A stretch of DNA of 14,257 nucleotides from CAYYWV01 sp964475385. Lineage in GTDB: Bacteria; Pseudomonadota; Alphaproteobacteria; JAAXGF01. Below, piece by piece: positions 7,707 through 14,257 of the stretch. Both the position numbers and the translations under genes were made by a program. Within the stretch, counting starts at the first letter, position 1. Every line of letters begins with the position of its first letter. Below the pieces are notes generated by a model that was given only the letters and a program-made list of their open reading frames with translations, searched no databases and had not been told where the DNA came from. The stretch covers positions 1-14,257 of the forward strand of contig CAYYWV010000065.1 in NCBI GenBank assembly GCA_964475385.1, in the 5' to 3' direction.

Positions 7707-8809
7707 CCCCGCCGCCCGGGACGAGTTCCCGGTCTATCGTCATCGTTGAGGTATTCCGCCGCGATCTCGAGCGCGCGCTTGATCGTGCGTTCGTGCGCCT
7801 TGACGTAGCGTTCGAGCACCTCGACGCGTCGCGCGAGCTTCTCGAACTCGCCATTGAGCGCCGCGGCGGCGCCGTTGCCGCGCGCTCCGCCGGCGGCGGA
7901 GGCCTTCGCGTCCGGTTGCGAAGACGGCGACGTCTCCTTCCCCTCGGCGGCATCCGCTCCGTTCCCTTGATTTGCGGGCTCAGGCGCAGGCGCGTGCGCG
8001 ACCTCCTGGGCGAGATCGCGGATGACCTCGTCGACCACCGCGGCGTCGATCACGTGACGCTCTTCGAGGAAAGCGAACAGGAGAAGCCGCGAGCACAACG
8101 TGTTGATACGCCGCGGCACGCCCCGGGCCTCTTCGTGAATGGCGGCATAGGCCTCGGGCGTAAAACGGGGGTCGTCGTTCCAGCCGACCATGCGCAGGCG
8201 ATGCTCGATATAGGCCCGGGTCTCCTCGGCGTCGAGCGGCTCAAGATGGTAAGACGCGATCACCCGCTGGCGGAGCTGCTCAAGCGCCGCGCTCGCCAGG
8301 GTCTGGCGGAACTGCGGCTGGCCGAGAAGAAAGCATTGCATCGCCGCGCCGTCGTCGACCTGGAAGTTGGAGAGCATACGCAGCTCCTCAAGAGAGCGGG
8401 CGGGCAGGTTCTGAACCTCGTCGATAATAAGAAGCACGCGCTTGCCGTCGCGATAGCTCTGGGTGAGGAAGGCTTCGACCTCGCGCAAAAGGGTCGCTTT
8501 GTCGCGGTTCTCCTGAGGAATGCCGAGGGCCGAGGCGACCATGCGCAGGGTGTCGTCCGCCTCGATCTGGGTCGTGACGACCTTGGCGGCGATGAACTTG
8601 TCGCTATCGAGCTGAGCGAGGAGATGCCCGACAAGCGTGGTCTTGCCCGCGCCGATATCGCCCGTGATAATGATGAAGCCTTCGCCCTGGTTGAGCCCGT
8701 AGGTGAGATAGGCCATCGCCTTTTTGTGGCTCCGGCTTCCGAAGAAGAACCGCGGATCGGGGTTGAGCTGGAACGGACGCCCGCTGAACTTGAAAAAACT
8801 CGTGTACAT
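7703..8809 (-). CDS. ExeA/GspA-like AAA ATPase, XrtA/PEP-CTERM system-associated (TIGR03015 type)
   Basis: This 368-residue ATPase opens with MYTSFFKFSGRPFQLNPDPR, the usual start of ExeA-like secretion ATPases. Walker A is GDIGAGKT (50-57) and Walker B is VLLIIDEVQNL (125-135). GQPQFRQTL (163-171), LRQRVIASYHLEPL (179-192) and GVPRRINTLCSR (230-241) are family motifs. The ATPase core ends near residue 270. A low-complexity Ala/Gly/Pro linker follows (271-317), then a predicted coiled coil (about 318-355) that could mediate oligomerisation or binding to the cell envelope. Its exact job is unknown; ExeA relatives help assemble outer-membrane secretion ports, so support of polysaccharide export is an inference. 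The ATG at 8809 has GAAGGG seven bases upstream. The gene opens the second, tightly coupled block of the cluster after a 357-nt gap. Confidence 0.9.
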   Translation of the reverse strand: MYTSFFKFSGRPFQLNPDPRFFFGSRSHKKAMAYLTYGLNQGEGFIIITGDIGAGKTTLVGHLLAQLDSDKFIAAKVVTTQIEADDTLRMVASALGIPQENRDKATLLREVEAFLTQSYRDGKRVLLIIDEVQNLPARSLEELRMLSNFQVDDGAAMQCFLLGQPQFRQTLASAALEQLRQRVIASYHLEPLDAEETRAYIEHRLRMVGWNDDPRFTPEAYAAIHEEARGVPRRINTLCSRLLLFAFLEERHVIDAAVVDEVIRDLAQEVAHAPAPEPANQGNGADAAEGKETSPSSQPDAKASAAGGARGNGAAAALNGEFEKLARRVEVLERYVKAHERTIKRALEIAAEYLNDDDRPGTRPGRRG

Positions 8810-8812
8810 CCG

Positions 8813-8884
8813 CTAGCCCTTCACCTTGAACGACGCGCCGCCGGCGACAAAGCGAACGTCGGGCTCCGGGCGATCAACGAGCAC
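8813..8884 (-). other. Possible 23-codon small ORF or tail of a lost gene
   Basis: A GTG at 8884 opens 23 sense codons ending in TAG at 8815-8813, three bases before the ATPase ATG. The product contains DRPEPDVRFVAGGASFKVKG. It looks like ordinary protein, and most codons end in G or C like the real genes around it. The position immediately before a start codon is typical of a coupled upstream gene. No family is recognised and no strong ribosome site precedes the GTG. In the same phase, a TGA at 8905-8903 separates it from another short protein-like stretch (PAPVPIDVDYGPHQGG), so a decayed gene is as likely as a microprotein. Confidence 0.2.
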
Positions 8885-8997
8885 GGTTCGCGAAACAAGC
8901 CCTCACCCGCCCTGATGAGGACCGTAATCGACGTCAATGGGAACGGGGGCTGGCTTTGGCGTTCAGTCATGCCGATAACGCCCGACACTCTCTTCGT

Positions 8998-9060
8998 CCA
9001 ATCTTCTCGGAATTGGCGAACGATTGGTAAACATAATCGCCGATACGCAGTTTAACACAA
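8998..9060 (-). promoter_or_regulatory. AT-rich promoter-like patch upstream of the ATPase block
   Basis: By hand count the interval 9001-9060 is about 42% GC, well below the surrounding genes. On the minus strand TTGTGT (9060-9055) and TATGTT (9035-9030) are separated by 19 nt and resemble a poor sigma-70 promoter. Just downstream, CCAATC (9027-9022) and GATTGG (9003-8998) form a 6-nt inverted repeat with an 18-nt spacer that could bind a regulator. Both elements are weak matches, so an internal promoter here is only a candidate. Confidence 0.25.
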
Positions 9061-9134
9061 TTCACTGCGCTCGCCCCCGGCAATCGTCCCGCTTTGTTCG
9101 CCGCCCTTGTGGAGCCGCGCCCCCCTGGTCTAGC

Positions 9135-9159
9135 CGAAAGGCCCGGAGCGGCCCCTTCG
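9135..9159 (-). terminator. Hairpin after the outer-membrane protein gene, possible weak terminator
   Basis: Eight nucleotides after the TGA of the outer-membrane protein gene the minus strand can fold into an imperfect hairpin. CGAA pairs with TTCG at the base; above it are a G-T wobble, GG with CC, one bulged G, and CC with GG around a six-base loop. No T-tract follows, so it is not a classical rho-independent terminator. It could attenuate or mark an mRNA processing site. Confidence 0.3.
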
Positions 9160-9166
9160 ATCAGCC

Positions 9167-10594
9167 TCAGAACTGCATGCTCACGCTGACCGAGACGCTG
9201 TTCTCCGTATACTCCTGAGATGCATCGGTCGAATCGCGCTGCAGATAGCCATATGTGATCGCGGCATTGAGGTTCTTCGCGACCTGGTAGTCGAGACTTC
9301 CATTAACGGCGTAATCGTGATCCTCGCGTTGATCGAGCTTGAATTCGGTGTTCACGTACGACCCGCCGAGACTGAAATTGAGACGGCGGTTGAGCTGCCG
9401 GTTCCAGCTTGCGTTGATGCCGGCCGCATCCTCGTCATCCCCCGATGGCTCCACGTCCTGGCGCTCGACGAAAGCGCCGAGAGAGAAGCTGTTGCGCCCC
9501 CGGCTTCCCGTCAGGTTGAGATTAAATCTCTTGGTTCGGGTGGTCTCGTCGCGAATGCTCAACGGGCTGGTCCGAGGGTCGAAAGGAAGCCCCGTGTTGA
9601 GGTCGATGATCTGCCCGGTATTGGGGTCGATCGCGGTGTTCGCGACCGCGCGGGAGAACGCGCCTTGCGAGGTCTCGAGAACCTCGGCATAGGACGCCTG
9701 CAAGCGTGTCCGAGAGCTGAACTTGTAGCTGAGATTACCCCGGAAGCTGTTGTCCGCATCGCGCCGCCCGTAGGTAAGCTCCATCTCGGTGCGCGGACCG
9801 GGGCGCCAGCGGAACCCGGCGTCCCAGACGATGCCGTTGATCTTGTTGGCCGGTTCCCCGTCGTCGAACTGCTGATAGCCGATGGAACCGAGCGCCGAGA
9901 CGAAGCGCGAGAAGGCGTACTCTAAATTCAGCGTGGCATCACGGCGCTCGACGTCGTTGTCGAGAGAGCGGAAATCCTTTGATGCGCTCGCGTCCACGCT
10001 CCACTGAATTCGGGTAAAGTAACGGCCGCTGTCGAGTCGCAGATCGATGCGGTGGATGGACGAATCGGACGTGGTTTTGGACCCTGAAAAGAACTGCGTA
10101 AAGGCATAGCGCGCCTCGCCGTCCGCATAACCGCCGAAGTGCCGACGCAGAGAAGGGCTTATCTCATAGGTCTGGACCGTATCCGCGTTCGCCGAGGACT
10201 GGGCGGCCCGGCGGTCGAGCACCTGCTGGCTGACCGACCCATTGACGTCGATGAAGAAAACCTCCTTGACCGCTTCGAGCGAAGCCGCCGCCGCCAGATC
10301 GGCGTCGAACTCGAGCCCGCGGTCGTCGCCCGCGGTCTGCTGGCTGGCGGTCACGCCGGCGCTGATCGAGGCCGAGGCCCGCGCCGAACTGCCGACAATG
10401 CTGATCGCAGGCGTAACGTCGGTGACAAAGGCCGAGGTTTCCGCGCCATCCGGATCGAGATCGATGTTGTCGGAGTAGCTCTCGGAAACCGTCACGGTTG
10501 GCGTAATGGTCCATTCCGCCGCGACGGCCTCGCGAGACGCGAGAAGCGCCGCTACCCCTAGGGCCATTCTCGCTGCATGCCCGCGTTTCAACAC
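9167..10594 (-). CDS. Outer-membrane beta-barrel protein, PEP-CTERM system-associated (TIGR03016 type)
   Basis: This 475-residue exported protein has a signal peptide (LKRGHAAR, hydrophobic MALGVAALLA, cleavage after REAVAA near residue 26). The mature part starts EWTITPTVTVSESYSDNIDL, a pattern I associate with TIGR03016. The rest is rich in alternating polar/hydrophobic strands and aromatic residues and ends in SVSVSVSMQF. A terminal Phe is typical of proteins inserted by the BAM complex, so a large outer-membrane barrel is likely. Its function is not established; a role with the export lipoprotein in passing polysaccharide or sorted proteins through the outer membrane is an inference. The frame is open upstream to 10753, inside the kinase gene. 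The GTG at 10594 is preferred because it sits at the signal peptide and behind AGGGG; an ATG at 10567 would shorten the basic region. Confidence 0.85.
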   Translation of the reverse strand: MLKRGHAARMALGVAALLASREAVAAEWTITPTVTVSESYSDNIDLDPDGAETSAFVTDVTPAISIVGSSARASASISAGVTASQQTAGDDRGLEFDADLAAAASLEAVKEVFFIDVNGSVSQQVLDRRAAQSSANADTVQTYEISPSLRRHFGGYADGEARYAFTQFFSGSKTTSDSSIHRIDLRLDSGRYFTRIQWSVDASASKDFRSLDNDVERRDATLNLEYAFSRFVSALGSIGYQQFDDGEPANKINGIVWDAGFRWRPGPRTEMELTYGRRDADNSFRGNLSYKFSSRTRLQASYAEVLETSQGAFSRAVANTAIDPNTGQIIDLNTGLPFDPRTSPLSIRDETTRTKRFNLNLTGSRGRNSFSLGAFVERQDVEPSGDDEDAAGINASWNRQLNRRLNFSLGGSYVNTEFKLDQREDHDYAVNGSLDYQVAKNLNAAITYGYLQRDSTDASQEYTENSVSVSVSMQF

Positions 10595-10600
10595 CCCCTG

Positions 10601-10605
10601 CCCCT
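10601..10605 (-). promoter_or_regulatory. Ribosome binding site deciding the GTG start of the outer-membrane protein
   Basis: AGGGG lies six bases before the GTG at 10594. The surrounding purine-rich run (AGGACAGGGGCAGGGG) gives a second, overly close GGGG. This supports the short, signal-peptide-bearing protein over the upstream ATG at 10753. Confidence 0.55.
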
Positions 10606-10665
10606 GTCCTTTCGCCTCACGACCGGTTCTCTCGTCGCGTGGAGAGCCCCTCGCCGTCGGCGTCG

Positions 10666-11562
10666 TTACGAGCCGTACGGGTAATAGGCGCCCATCCTGC
10701 TCGATCTGCGGCGCGTTCGATCCTTGTTCAGCAGAAAACCGATGTTGTTGCAAGACCCGATGATATCGAGCGCGCTTTTCACGTCGTTCTCGCTCGTCCG
10801 TTCGGCCTCAATGACGAAAACGATCTGGCCGGCGTGAAGCGCGAGAACGCCCGGCTCGCTGCTGACGAGCACCGGCGGCGAATCGAACAGGATCACCCGG
10901 TCGGGATAGCGCTTGGCGATGTCCTCGACGAAGTGGGCCATGCGCTTGCTGGCGAGGAGCTCAGTCGAGTTGGGGCGCAATGGCCCCGACGGAATGACGC
11001 TGAGGTTCTCTTGATTGGTGCGGATGATCACGTCGGCGACGTCGAGACTCTCGTCCTCGAGAAGATCGACAAGACCGCGCTGCGCCTCGATCCCGAGCAT
11101 GGAAAGGATCGCCGGTCTGATCACGTCGGCATCGACCAGAAGCACGGTGAGGTCGCGCTCCGCTGCGATGCTCATCGCCAGATTGACGGCCGTGAAGGTC
11201 TTTCCTTCCCCCTCATTGGCGCTGGTGATCATGATGAGATGGCCGTTCGGAATCGCATCGGGGCCGCGCCGAAAGGCCTTGAGCAGTAGCTGACGTTTGA
11301 CCAGACGAAACTCCTCGGCGAGCAAGCTCCGAGCATCCTGCGGAGTGACGATGCCCATTCCGCGCAAGCGATCGAAGTCGATCGCCATCCGCCGCGCGGA
11401 CCGCCGGCTCTGCGCCTTCGGCGGCGAAGATGGAGTGGCCGGAGCGGACGGCGCCTCGGGGCCGGCTTGGGCGGTCTCGTCGATTCGGGCGGCCGCCTTT
11501 TCGACGAGCGAGCCTTTCCGCGGACTGGCCAGTCGTTCCGCCGCCTTCTCGATAATGTTCAT
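10666..11562 (-). CDS. Tyrosine autokinase (BY-kinase, CpsD/CapB-like), XrtA-associated
   Basis: This 298-residue cytoplasmic protein is a bacterial tyrosine kinase of the kind that pairs with a Wzz-type membrane protein to control polysaccharide chain length (TIGR03018-like). Walker A is SANEGEGKT (114-122), Walker A' is LLVDADVIRP (141-150), and Walker B is VILFDSPP (223-230). The C-terminus ends GAYYPYGS, with Tyr293, Tyr294 and Tyr296 as a short candidate autophosphorylation cluster. Residues 1-60 are a charged and then Ala/Pro-rich head; ARSLLAEEFRLVKRQLL (77-93) resembles the helix that contacts neighbouring subunits in such kinases. It has no membrane segment, so the partner is the separate GNVR protein encoded 27 nt upstream. 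The ATG at 11562 has GGAG at good spacing. Known behaviour predicts cycles of phosphorylation driving ring assembly and export. Confidence 0.9.
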   Translation of the reverse strand: MNIIEKAAERLASPRKGSLVEKAAARIDETAQAGPEAPSAPATPSSPPKAQSRRSARRMAIDFDRLRGMGIVTPQDARSLLAEEFRLVKRQLLLKAFRRGPDAIPNGHLIMITSANEGEGKTFTAVNLAMSIAAERDLTVLLVDADVIRPAILSMLGIEAQRGLVDLLEDESLDVADVIIRTNQENLSVIPSGPLRPNSTELLASKRMAHFVEDIAKRYPDRVILFDSPPVLVSSEPGVLALHAGQIVFVIEAERTSENDVKSALDIIGSCNNIGFLLNKDRTRRRSSRMGAYYPYGS

Positions 11563-11589
11563 GATCGCTCCGCCCTTTGCGAAACCGGT

Positions 11590-13161
11590 TTAGATGATCT
11601 TGAAATCGCCGAGCACAGCGAAAACCTCGACCGCGACAAGCCCGCCATAGGCCCCGACAAGGCCGAAACAGACGAGCATGAAAGTCGCCAGCTCAAGCGC
11701 TCGGCGGCGCCGGTCGGCGGTCGAGGCGATCCGCGAAATCGTGCCTAAAACGGGGACGACGAACCGTTCGCGAAGACGGGTCGCGTTGGTGATCGAATCG
11801 TCGGCCTGGCTAAGCACGAAGCCAAAACCGATGCCGGCCCCGATGCCGCCGATCAGAACGATCGTCAGATACAAAAGTCGGTTGGGACCATCGGGCTTTA
11901 CCGGAATCTGAGGCGGGTCCACGATGCGGAACTGAATCTTGTCGGTCTTGGTTTCGAGGTCATTCGCAAAGCGCGCCGCTTCGCGCCGGGCGAGAAGCTT
12001 CTCGTAGTTCTGCTTGATGATCCCATAGTCGCGGTCGAGCTTCGCGAGCTCGAGCTCGACCGCGGGAACCGTGTTCACCAGCTTTTTGAGATCTTCGATT
12101 TTCTTTTCCTGGTTGGCGACGCGCTTCTTCAACGTGGCGATATTGGTCTCGATCGTAACCAGCGCAAGCTTCATCTGCTGGTAGACCGGATTCACCGTTT
12201 TGATGACCGCCGGTTGATCGGCCGCGCCGGGAAGCGAATCCGCCGCGTTGAGCTCTTCCTGCTGCTGACGCAGTTTTTCAAGACGGCGCTTGAGCGCGAC
12301 GACGTCGGGATGTTTGTCGGTGTACTTGAGAAGGAGCTGATCGAGCGTGCGCTGAAGCTCGAGAATCCGGATCGTGACGTCGTCGTCGGGCGCAAGGCCG
12401 GCGCCGGCGGTGTTGGGATCGACTGATTCGAAGAACTCGGGCACATCGGCGAGCTGCTTGCGCAAGGAATCGCGTTGGCTGATTGCGTCGGCAAGCTCGC
12501 CCTTCATTTTTTCGAGCGCCTCGCGCTCGCTTTGCAGCTTCGCGAAGTAGCCGCCTTCCCCCGAGAGCAGCGCCATGTTCTTCCGCCTGAACTCGGCGCG
12601 TTTCTTCTCGGCGCGGTCGAGCTGTGCCTCGTAGTTTCGGATCTGCTCGTCGACGAACCGCCGCGCTTGGTCGAGATCCTTGCGGCTCGCCCCGAGCTGG
12701 CTCTCGACGAAGATGGTCAAAAGCGCCTGCACGACGCGCTTGGCGAGGCTTGGGTCGTTGGCTTTGTAGCTGATGCTGAACAGATTGGTGCCCTGGAGCC
12801 GGATCGAGATCGCCTTGCGCAGCCGCTCGATCAGTTGCTCCATCTCGGCCGAAGTCTTGGCCGTGAGGTCGAGATCGGTCATGCGCGCGACCTTCTCGAG
12901 ATTGGGGCGGCTCAAGAGCGTACGCTGCATGATGTCGATCTGCTGGAACACGTTCGTGTCCACGGCAAGCCCGCGCATCAAGGGGCCGAGCATCGTGTCG
13001 GTATCGATGTAAACGCGGGCCGACGACTGGTAGACGTCGGGAAGCTTCGCCACCCAGATCCACCCCGCCACACAGACCACCCAGGCAACGGCAAGGCTGT
13101 ACCATCGCCGGCGCCAGATCGCGCGGAGATAAAATCCAAGTTGGGCGAGATACTCGTTCAT
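11590..13161 (-). CDS. Polysaccharide chain-length determinant (Wzz/GNVR family), XrtA-associated
   Basis: This 523-residue inner-membrane protein is a polysaccharide co-polymerase (TIGR03007-like). The first membrane segment is at about 21-39. The Wzz domain follows (VYQSSARVYIDTDTMLGPL, 43-61). Residues 160-410 are a long, charged, largely coiled-coil periplasmic region with GNVR-type features near VPAVELELAKLDRDYGIIKQ (365-384). A proline-rich stretch, DPPQIPVKPDGPNR (415-428), leads into the second membrane segment (429-451). A third hydrophobic segment (491-517) ends the protein. It should oligomerise in the membrane, set polymer length and dock with the export lipoprotein, under control of the neighbouring tyrosine kinase. 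No kinase domain is fused to it, unlike enterobacterial Wzc. The ATG at 13161 has a GGGAT-like site upstream; the stop is TAA. Confidence 0.92.
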   Translation of the reverse strand: MNEYLAQLGFYLRAIWRRRWYSLAVAWVVCVAGWIWVAKLPDVYQSSARVYIDTDTMLGPLMRGLAVDTNVFQQIDIMQRTLLSRPNLEKVARMTDLDLTAKTSAEMEQLIERLRKAISIRLQGTNLFSISYKANDPSLAKRVVQALLTIFVESQLGASRKDLDQARRFVDEQIRNYEAQLDRAEKKRAEFRRKNMALLSGEGGYFAKLQSEREALEKMKGELADAISQRDSLRKQLADVPEFFESVDPNTAGAGLAPDDDVTIRILELQRTLDQLLLKYTDKHPDVVALKRRLEKLRQQQEELNAADSLPGAADQPAVIKTVNPVYQQMKLALVTIETNIATLKKRVANQEKKIEDLKKLVNTVPAVELELAKLDRDYGIIKQNYEKLLARREAARFANDLETKTDKIQFRIVDPPQIPVKPDGPNRLLYLTIVLIGGIGAGIGFGFVLSQADDSITNATRLRERFVVPVLGTISRIASTADRRRRALELATFMLVCFGLVGAYGGLVAVEVFAVLGDFKII

Positions 13162-13307
13162 CGCGATCCCGATAGCCCCAAGCGGTTAGGCGAAGGCGCG
13201 GCCAATGCGAAGGCCCGTCGCGCCGGTCGCCGGGCGCGGACAGCATCCAAAGCAGTTTTCCCCGCCCCCGTTAACATTGCATTGACGCTGACGGCTCGGC
13301 GGAAGGA

Positions 13308-13320
13308 GGGCGCGCCGCCC
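13308..13320 (-). other. Small GC hairpin in the gap after the export lipoprotein gene
   Basis: GGGCG and CGCCC around a GCG loop lie 17 nt after the TGA of the export gene, in the 175-nt gap before the chain-length gene. No T-tract follows, so it is at most an attenuator or processing hairpin. I see no convincing promoter in the rest of that gap. Confidence 0.25.
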
Positions 13321-13336
13321 TTGGGGCGCACACCGC

Positions 13337-13972
13337 TCAGAACCAGCTCTCCGGGATGATGATGATATCGCCGGGCATCAGCTGGACGTTGGCCGAGATA
13401 TCGCCGCCCTTGACCAGATCGTCGATACGGATGGCGAACTGCTGTTGCTCTCCGTTTATGGTGCGAACGATCGAAGCCCGGTTTCCGGCCGCAAAGTCGG
13501 TCACGCCGCCGACCGCGATCATGACGTCGAGCAGGGTCATGTTGGCGCGATAGGGAATCGCCTGCGGTTGCGCCGCCTCGCCGATGACTCGGACCTGCTG
13601 GTCGAACTCGCCGACGAACCTCCCGACCATCACGGTCACGAGTGGGTCTTGGATGTAGACGGCGAGCTCGCGCTCGATGGCGCGCGCGAGCTCGCTCGGC
13701 GTCAGCCCGGCCGCCTGAAGGTCATCAACCAGGGGGACCGAGATCCGGCCGTCGGGACGCACCGTGACCGACGTCGAAACCTCGGGATTGCGCCAGACGA
13801 AGATCTGCAAGGAATCGCCCGGTCCGATCCGGTATGACAGCGCGCCCGCTTCGGGCACGGGCGGCGCCGGCGGAAGGGTCTTGACGCCGGGCGCGCAGCC
13901 CGCCAGCACGGCCGCCGCAATCATGGCCAACACGCCGCGCCAAAGACGCGGCCTACCCAAAAGTCTGGTCAT
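13337..13972 (-). CDS. Outer-membrane polysaccharide export lipoprotein (Wza/SLBB family), XrtA-associated
   Basis: This 211-residue protein is a short member of the outer-membrane polysaccharide export family (TIGR03027-like). The signal peptide ends in the lipobox LAGC (23-26), so Cys26 should be lipidated. The mature head is proline-rich (VKTLPPAPPVPEAG). The Poly_export domain runs from YRIGPGDSLQIFVW (47-60) to about 116, with VRPDGRISVPLVDDL (71-85). One SLBB-like domain follows (about 126-185, VRVIGEA and MTLLDVMIAVGGVTDFA). The end, GDIIIIPESWF, is typical of the XrtA-linked group. It would form or anchor the outer-membrane channel docked to the chain-length protein. It is shorter than E. 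coli Wza and lacks the long C-terminal helix. The ATG at 13972 has GAAGGG six bases upstream. It appears to be the first gene of the operon. Confidence 0.92.
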   Translation of the reverse strand: MTRLLGRPRLWRGVLAMIAAAVLAGCAPGVKTLPPAPPVPEAGALSYRIGPGDSLQIFVWRNPEVSTSVTVRPDGRISVPLVDDLQAAGLTPSELARAIERELAVYIQDPLVTVMVGRFVGEFDQQVRVIGEAAQPQAIPYRANMTLLDVMIAVGGVTDFAAGNRASIVRTINGEQQQFAIRIDDLVKGGDISANVQLMPGDIIIIPESWF

Positions 13973-14218
13973 TTCGTGCCCTTCGCACTGCCTGCTGCTC
14001 GAAAATCAGCGGAAAGCCCACCGGCGCAGATCGGCCCCCCGAGAATGCGCCTTCGACATTGCCGGCCCAGAACGGCGCCCTGACCTTGAACAGACGCCCG
14101 CCCTCGCTTGTGGCCTGACCGGCAATGATTGCAAGCCCCTCACACCGCCCGCCAGCCCCTGCGCCTCTTGTGGCATTCGGCGCGCAACCTCGCGGACGAT
14201 TCAATATCTTAGCATCTG
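13973..14218 (-). other. Long 5' leader before the export lipoprotein gene
   Basis: About 240 nt separate the promoter from the first start codon. The stretch contains AGGGGCT twice (20 nt apart) and GCCACAAG twice, several GC-rich self-complementary pieces, and the ribosome site GAAGGG at 13984-13979. An open frame crosses it, but its ATG at 14234 lies in the promoter spacer and its product resembles no family. I do not recognise a known riboswitch; I looked for the conserved core of the c-di-GMP GEMM aptamer and did not see it. Confidence 0.4.
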
Positions 14219-14248
14219 AATCTACCGAGCCCATCCGGCTTTTGTCAA
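14219..14248 (-). promoter_or_regulatory. Sigma-70-type promoter candidate for the cluster
   Basis: On the minus strand a perfect TTGACA (14248-14243) is followed after 18 nt by TAGATT (14224-14219), which matches four of six consensus positions. The region just downstream (GATGCTAAGATATTGAA) is AT-rich against GC-rich surroundings. It lies upstream of the first gene of a long same-strand cluster, where a promoter is expected. The start of transcription would be near 14211. Confidence 0.55.
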
Positions 14249-14257
14249 CGCGCTTGG

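Larger units (their letters stand above)
8810..9166. other. Intergenic gap of 357 nt splitting the cluster
   Basis: No confident gene lies between the outer-membrane protein and the ATPase, while most other junctions in the cluster are tight. Reading the minus strand downstream, the gap holds a GC-rich hairpin just after the outer-membrane protein stop (9135-9159) and an AT-rich patch with promoter-like elements (8998-9060). It also holds a 49-codon ATG ORF of no recognisable family (8821-8970) and a short gene-tail-like reading frame that ends three bases before the ATPase start (8813-8884). The simplest reading is a weak terminator or processing site followed by an internal promoter for the ATPase block. 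Loss of a former gene is the alternative. Confidence 0.6.

Noticed and set aside
8810..9166. Sigma-54 promoter, as found in some PrsK/PrsR-regulated XrtA loci
   Set aside because: No GG-N10-GC arrangement with flanking TGGCAC/TTGCA was found in this gap or in the leader at 13973-14248.
10595..10753. Upstream extension of the outer-membrane protein frame
   Set aside because: It would bury the signal peptide 53 residues inside the protein and overlap the kinase gene. The GTG at 10594 with AGGGG is better.
13973..14218. Possible c-di-GMP riboswitch in the leader
   Set aside because: The conserved GEMM core I know is not present; only short repeats and generic GC-rich pairing are seen.
13953..14234. 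93-codon open frame in the leader before the export gene
   Set aside because: Its ATG falls in the spacer of the predicted promoter, it overlaps the export gene start, and the product resembles no known family.
1..14257. Mobile elements, CRISPR arrays, tRNA or rRNA genes
   Set aside because: No regularly spaced repeats, transposase or integrase motifs, terminal inverted repeats or RNA gene cores were seen; nearly all sequence is accounted for by the minus-strand cluster.

Overview
The window is a GC-rich bacterial segment in which every gene I can support is on the minus strand. It holds an almost gapless exopolysaccharide/protein-sorting locus of the exosortase A (XrtA, PEP-CTERM) type. Product families are recognised from memory of their motifs; no database search was run. 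High GC, GTG starts, the gene order and an exosortase fused to an EpsI domain suggest an alphaproteobacterium (Rhodospirillales- or Sphingomonadales-like). The taxon is an inference.

In transcription order (right to left) the layout is as follows. A TTGACA-type promoter (14219-14248) and a leader of about 240 nt precede an outer-membrane polysaccharide export lipoprotein (13337-13972). Next come a Wzz/GNVR chain-length determinant (11590-13161), a BY-kinase-like tyrosine autokinase (10666-11562) and an outer-membrane beta-barrel protein of the TIGR03016 type (9167-10594). A 357-nt gap follows, with a hairpin, an AT-rich promoter-like patch and a possible gene fragment. The second block is an ExeA-like ATPase (7703-8809), a NodB-type polysaccharide deacetylase (6774-7706), a FemAB-like protein (5725-6777), a GT4-like glycosyltransferase (4449-5720), the exosortase A-EpsI fusion xrtA (2758-4380), an asparagine-synthase-like amidotransferase (788-2737) and a secreted trypsin-like serine protease cut by the left edge (1-784).

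The first three products form a synthesis-control and export path across the inner and outer membranes. The deacetylase, FemAB-like protein, glycosyltransferase and amidotransferase would build or decorate the polysaccharide. XrtA would process PEP-CTERM-tagged proteins at the inner membrane for delivery to that surface matrix. No PEP-CTERM substrate, initiating sugar transferase, Wzx flippase or Wzy polymerase lies in the window, so these must be elsewhere if the pathway is complete.

The system as a whole is a known type. Points worth a second look are the protease at the end of the operon in phase with the amidotransferase, the EpsI fusion, a sharply AT-rich patch inside the glycosyltransferase gene, and the 357-nt gap splitting the cluster. 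I saw no tRNA, rRNA, CRISPR array, insertion sequence or phage gene.
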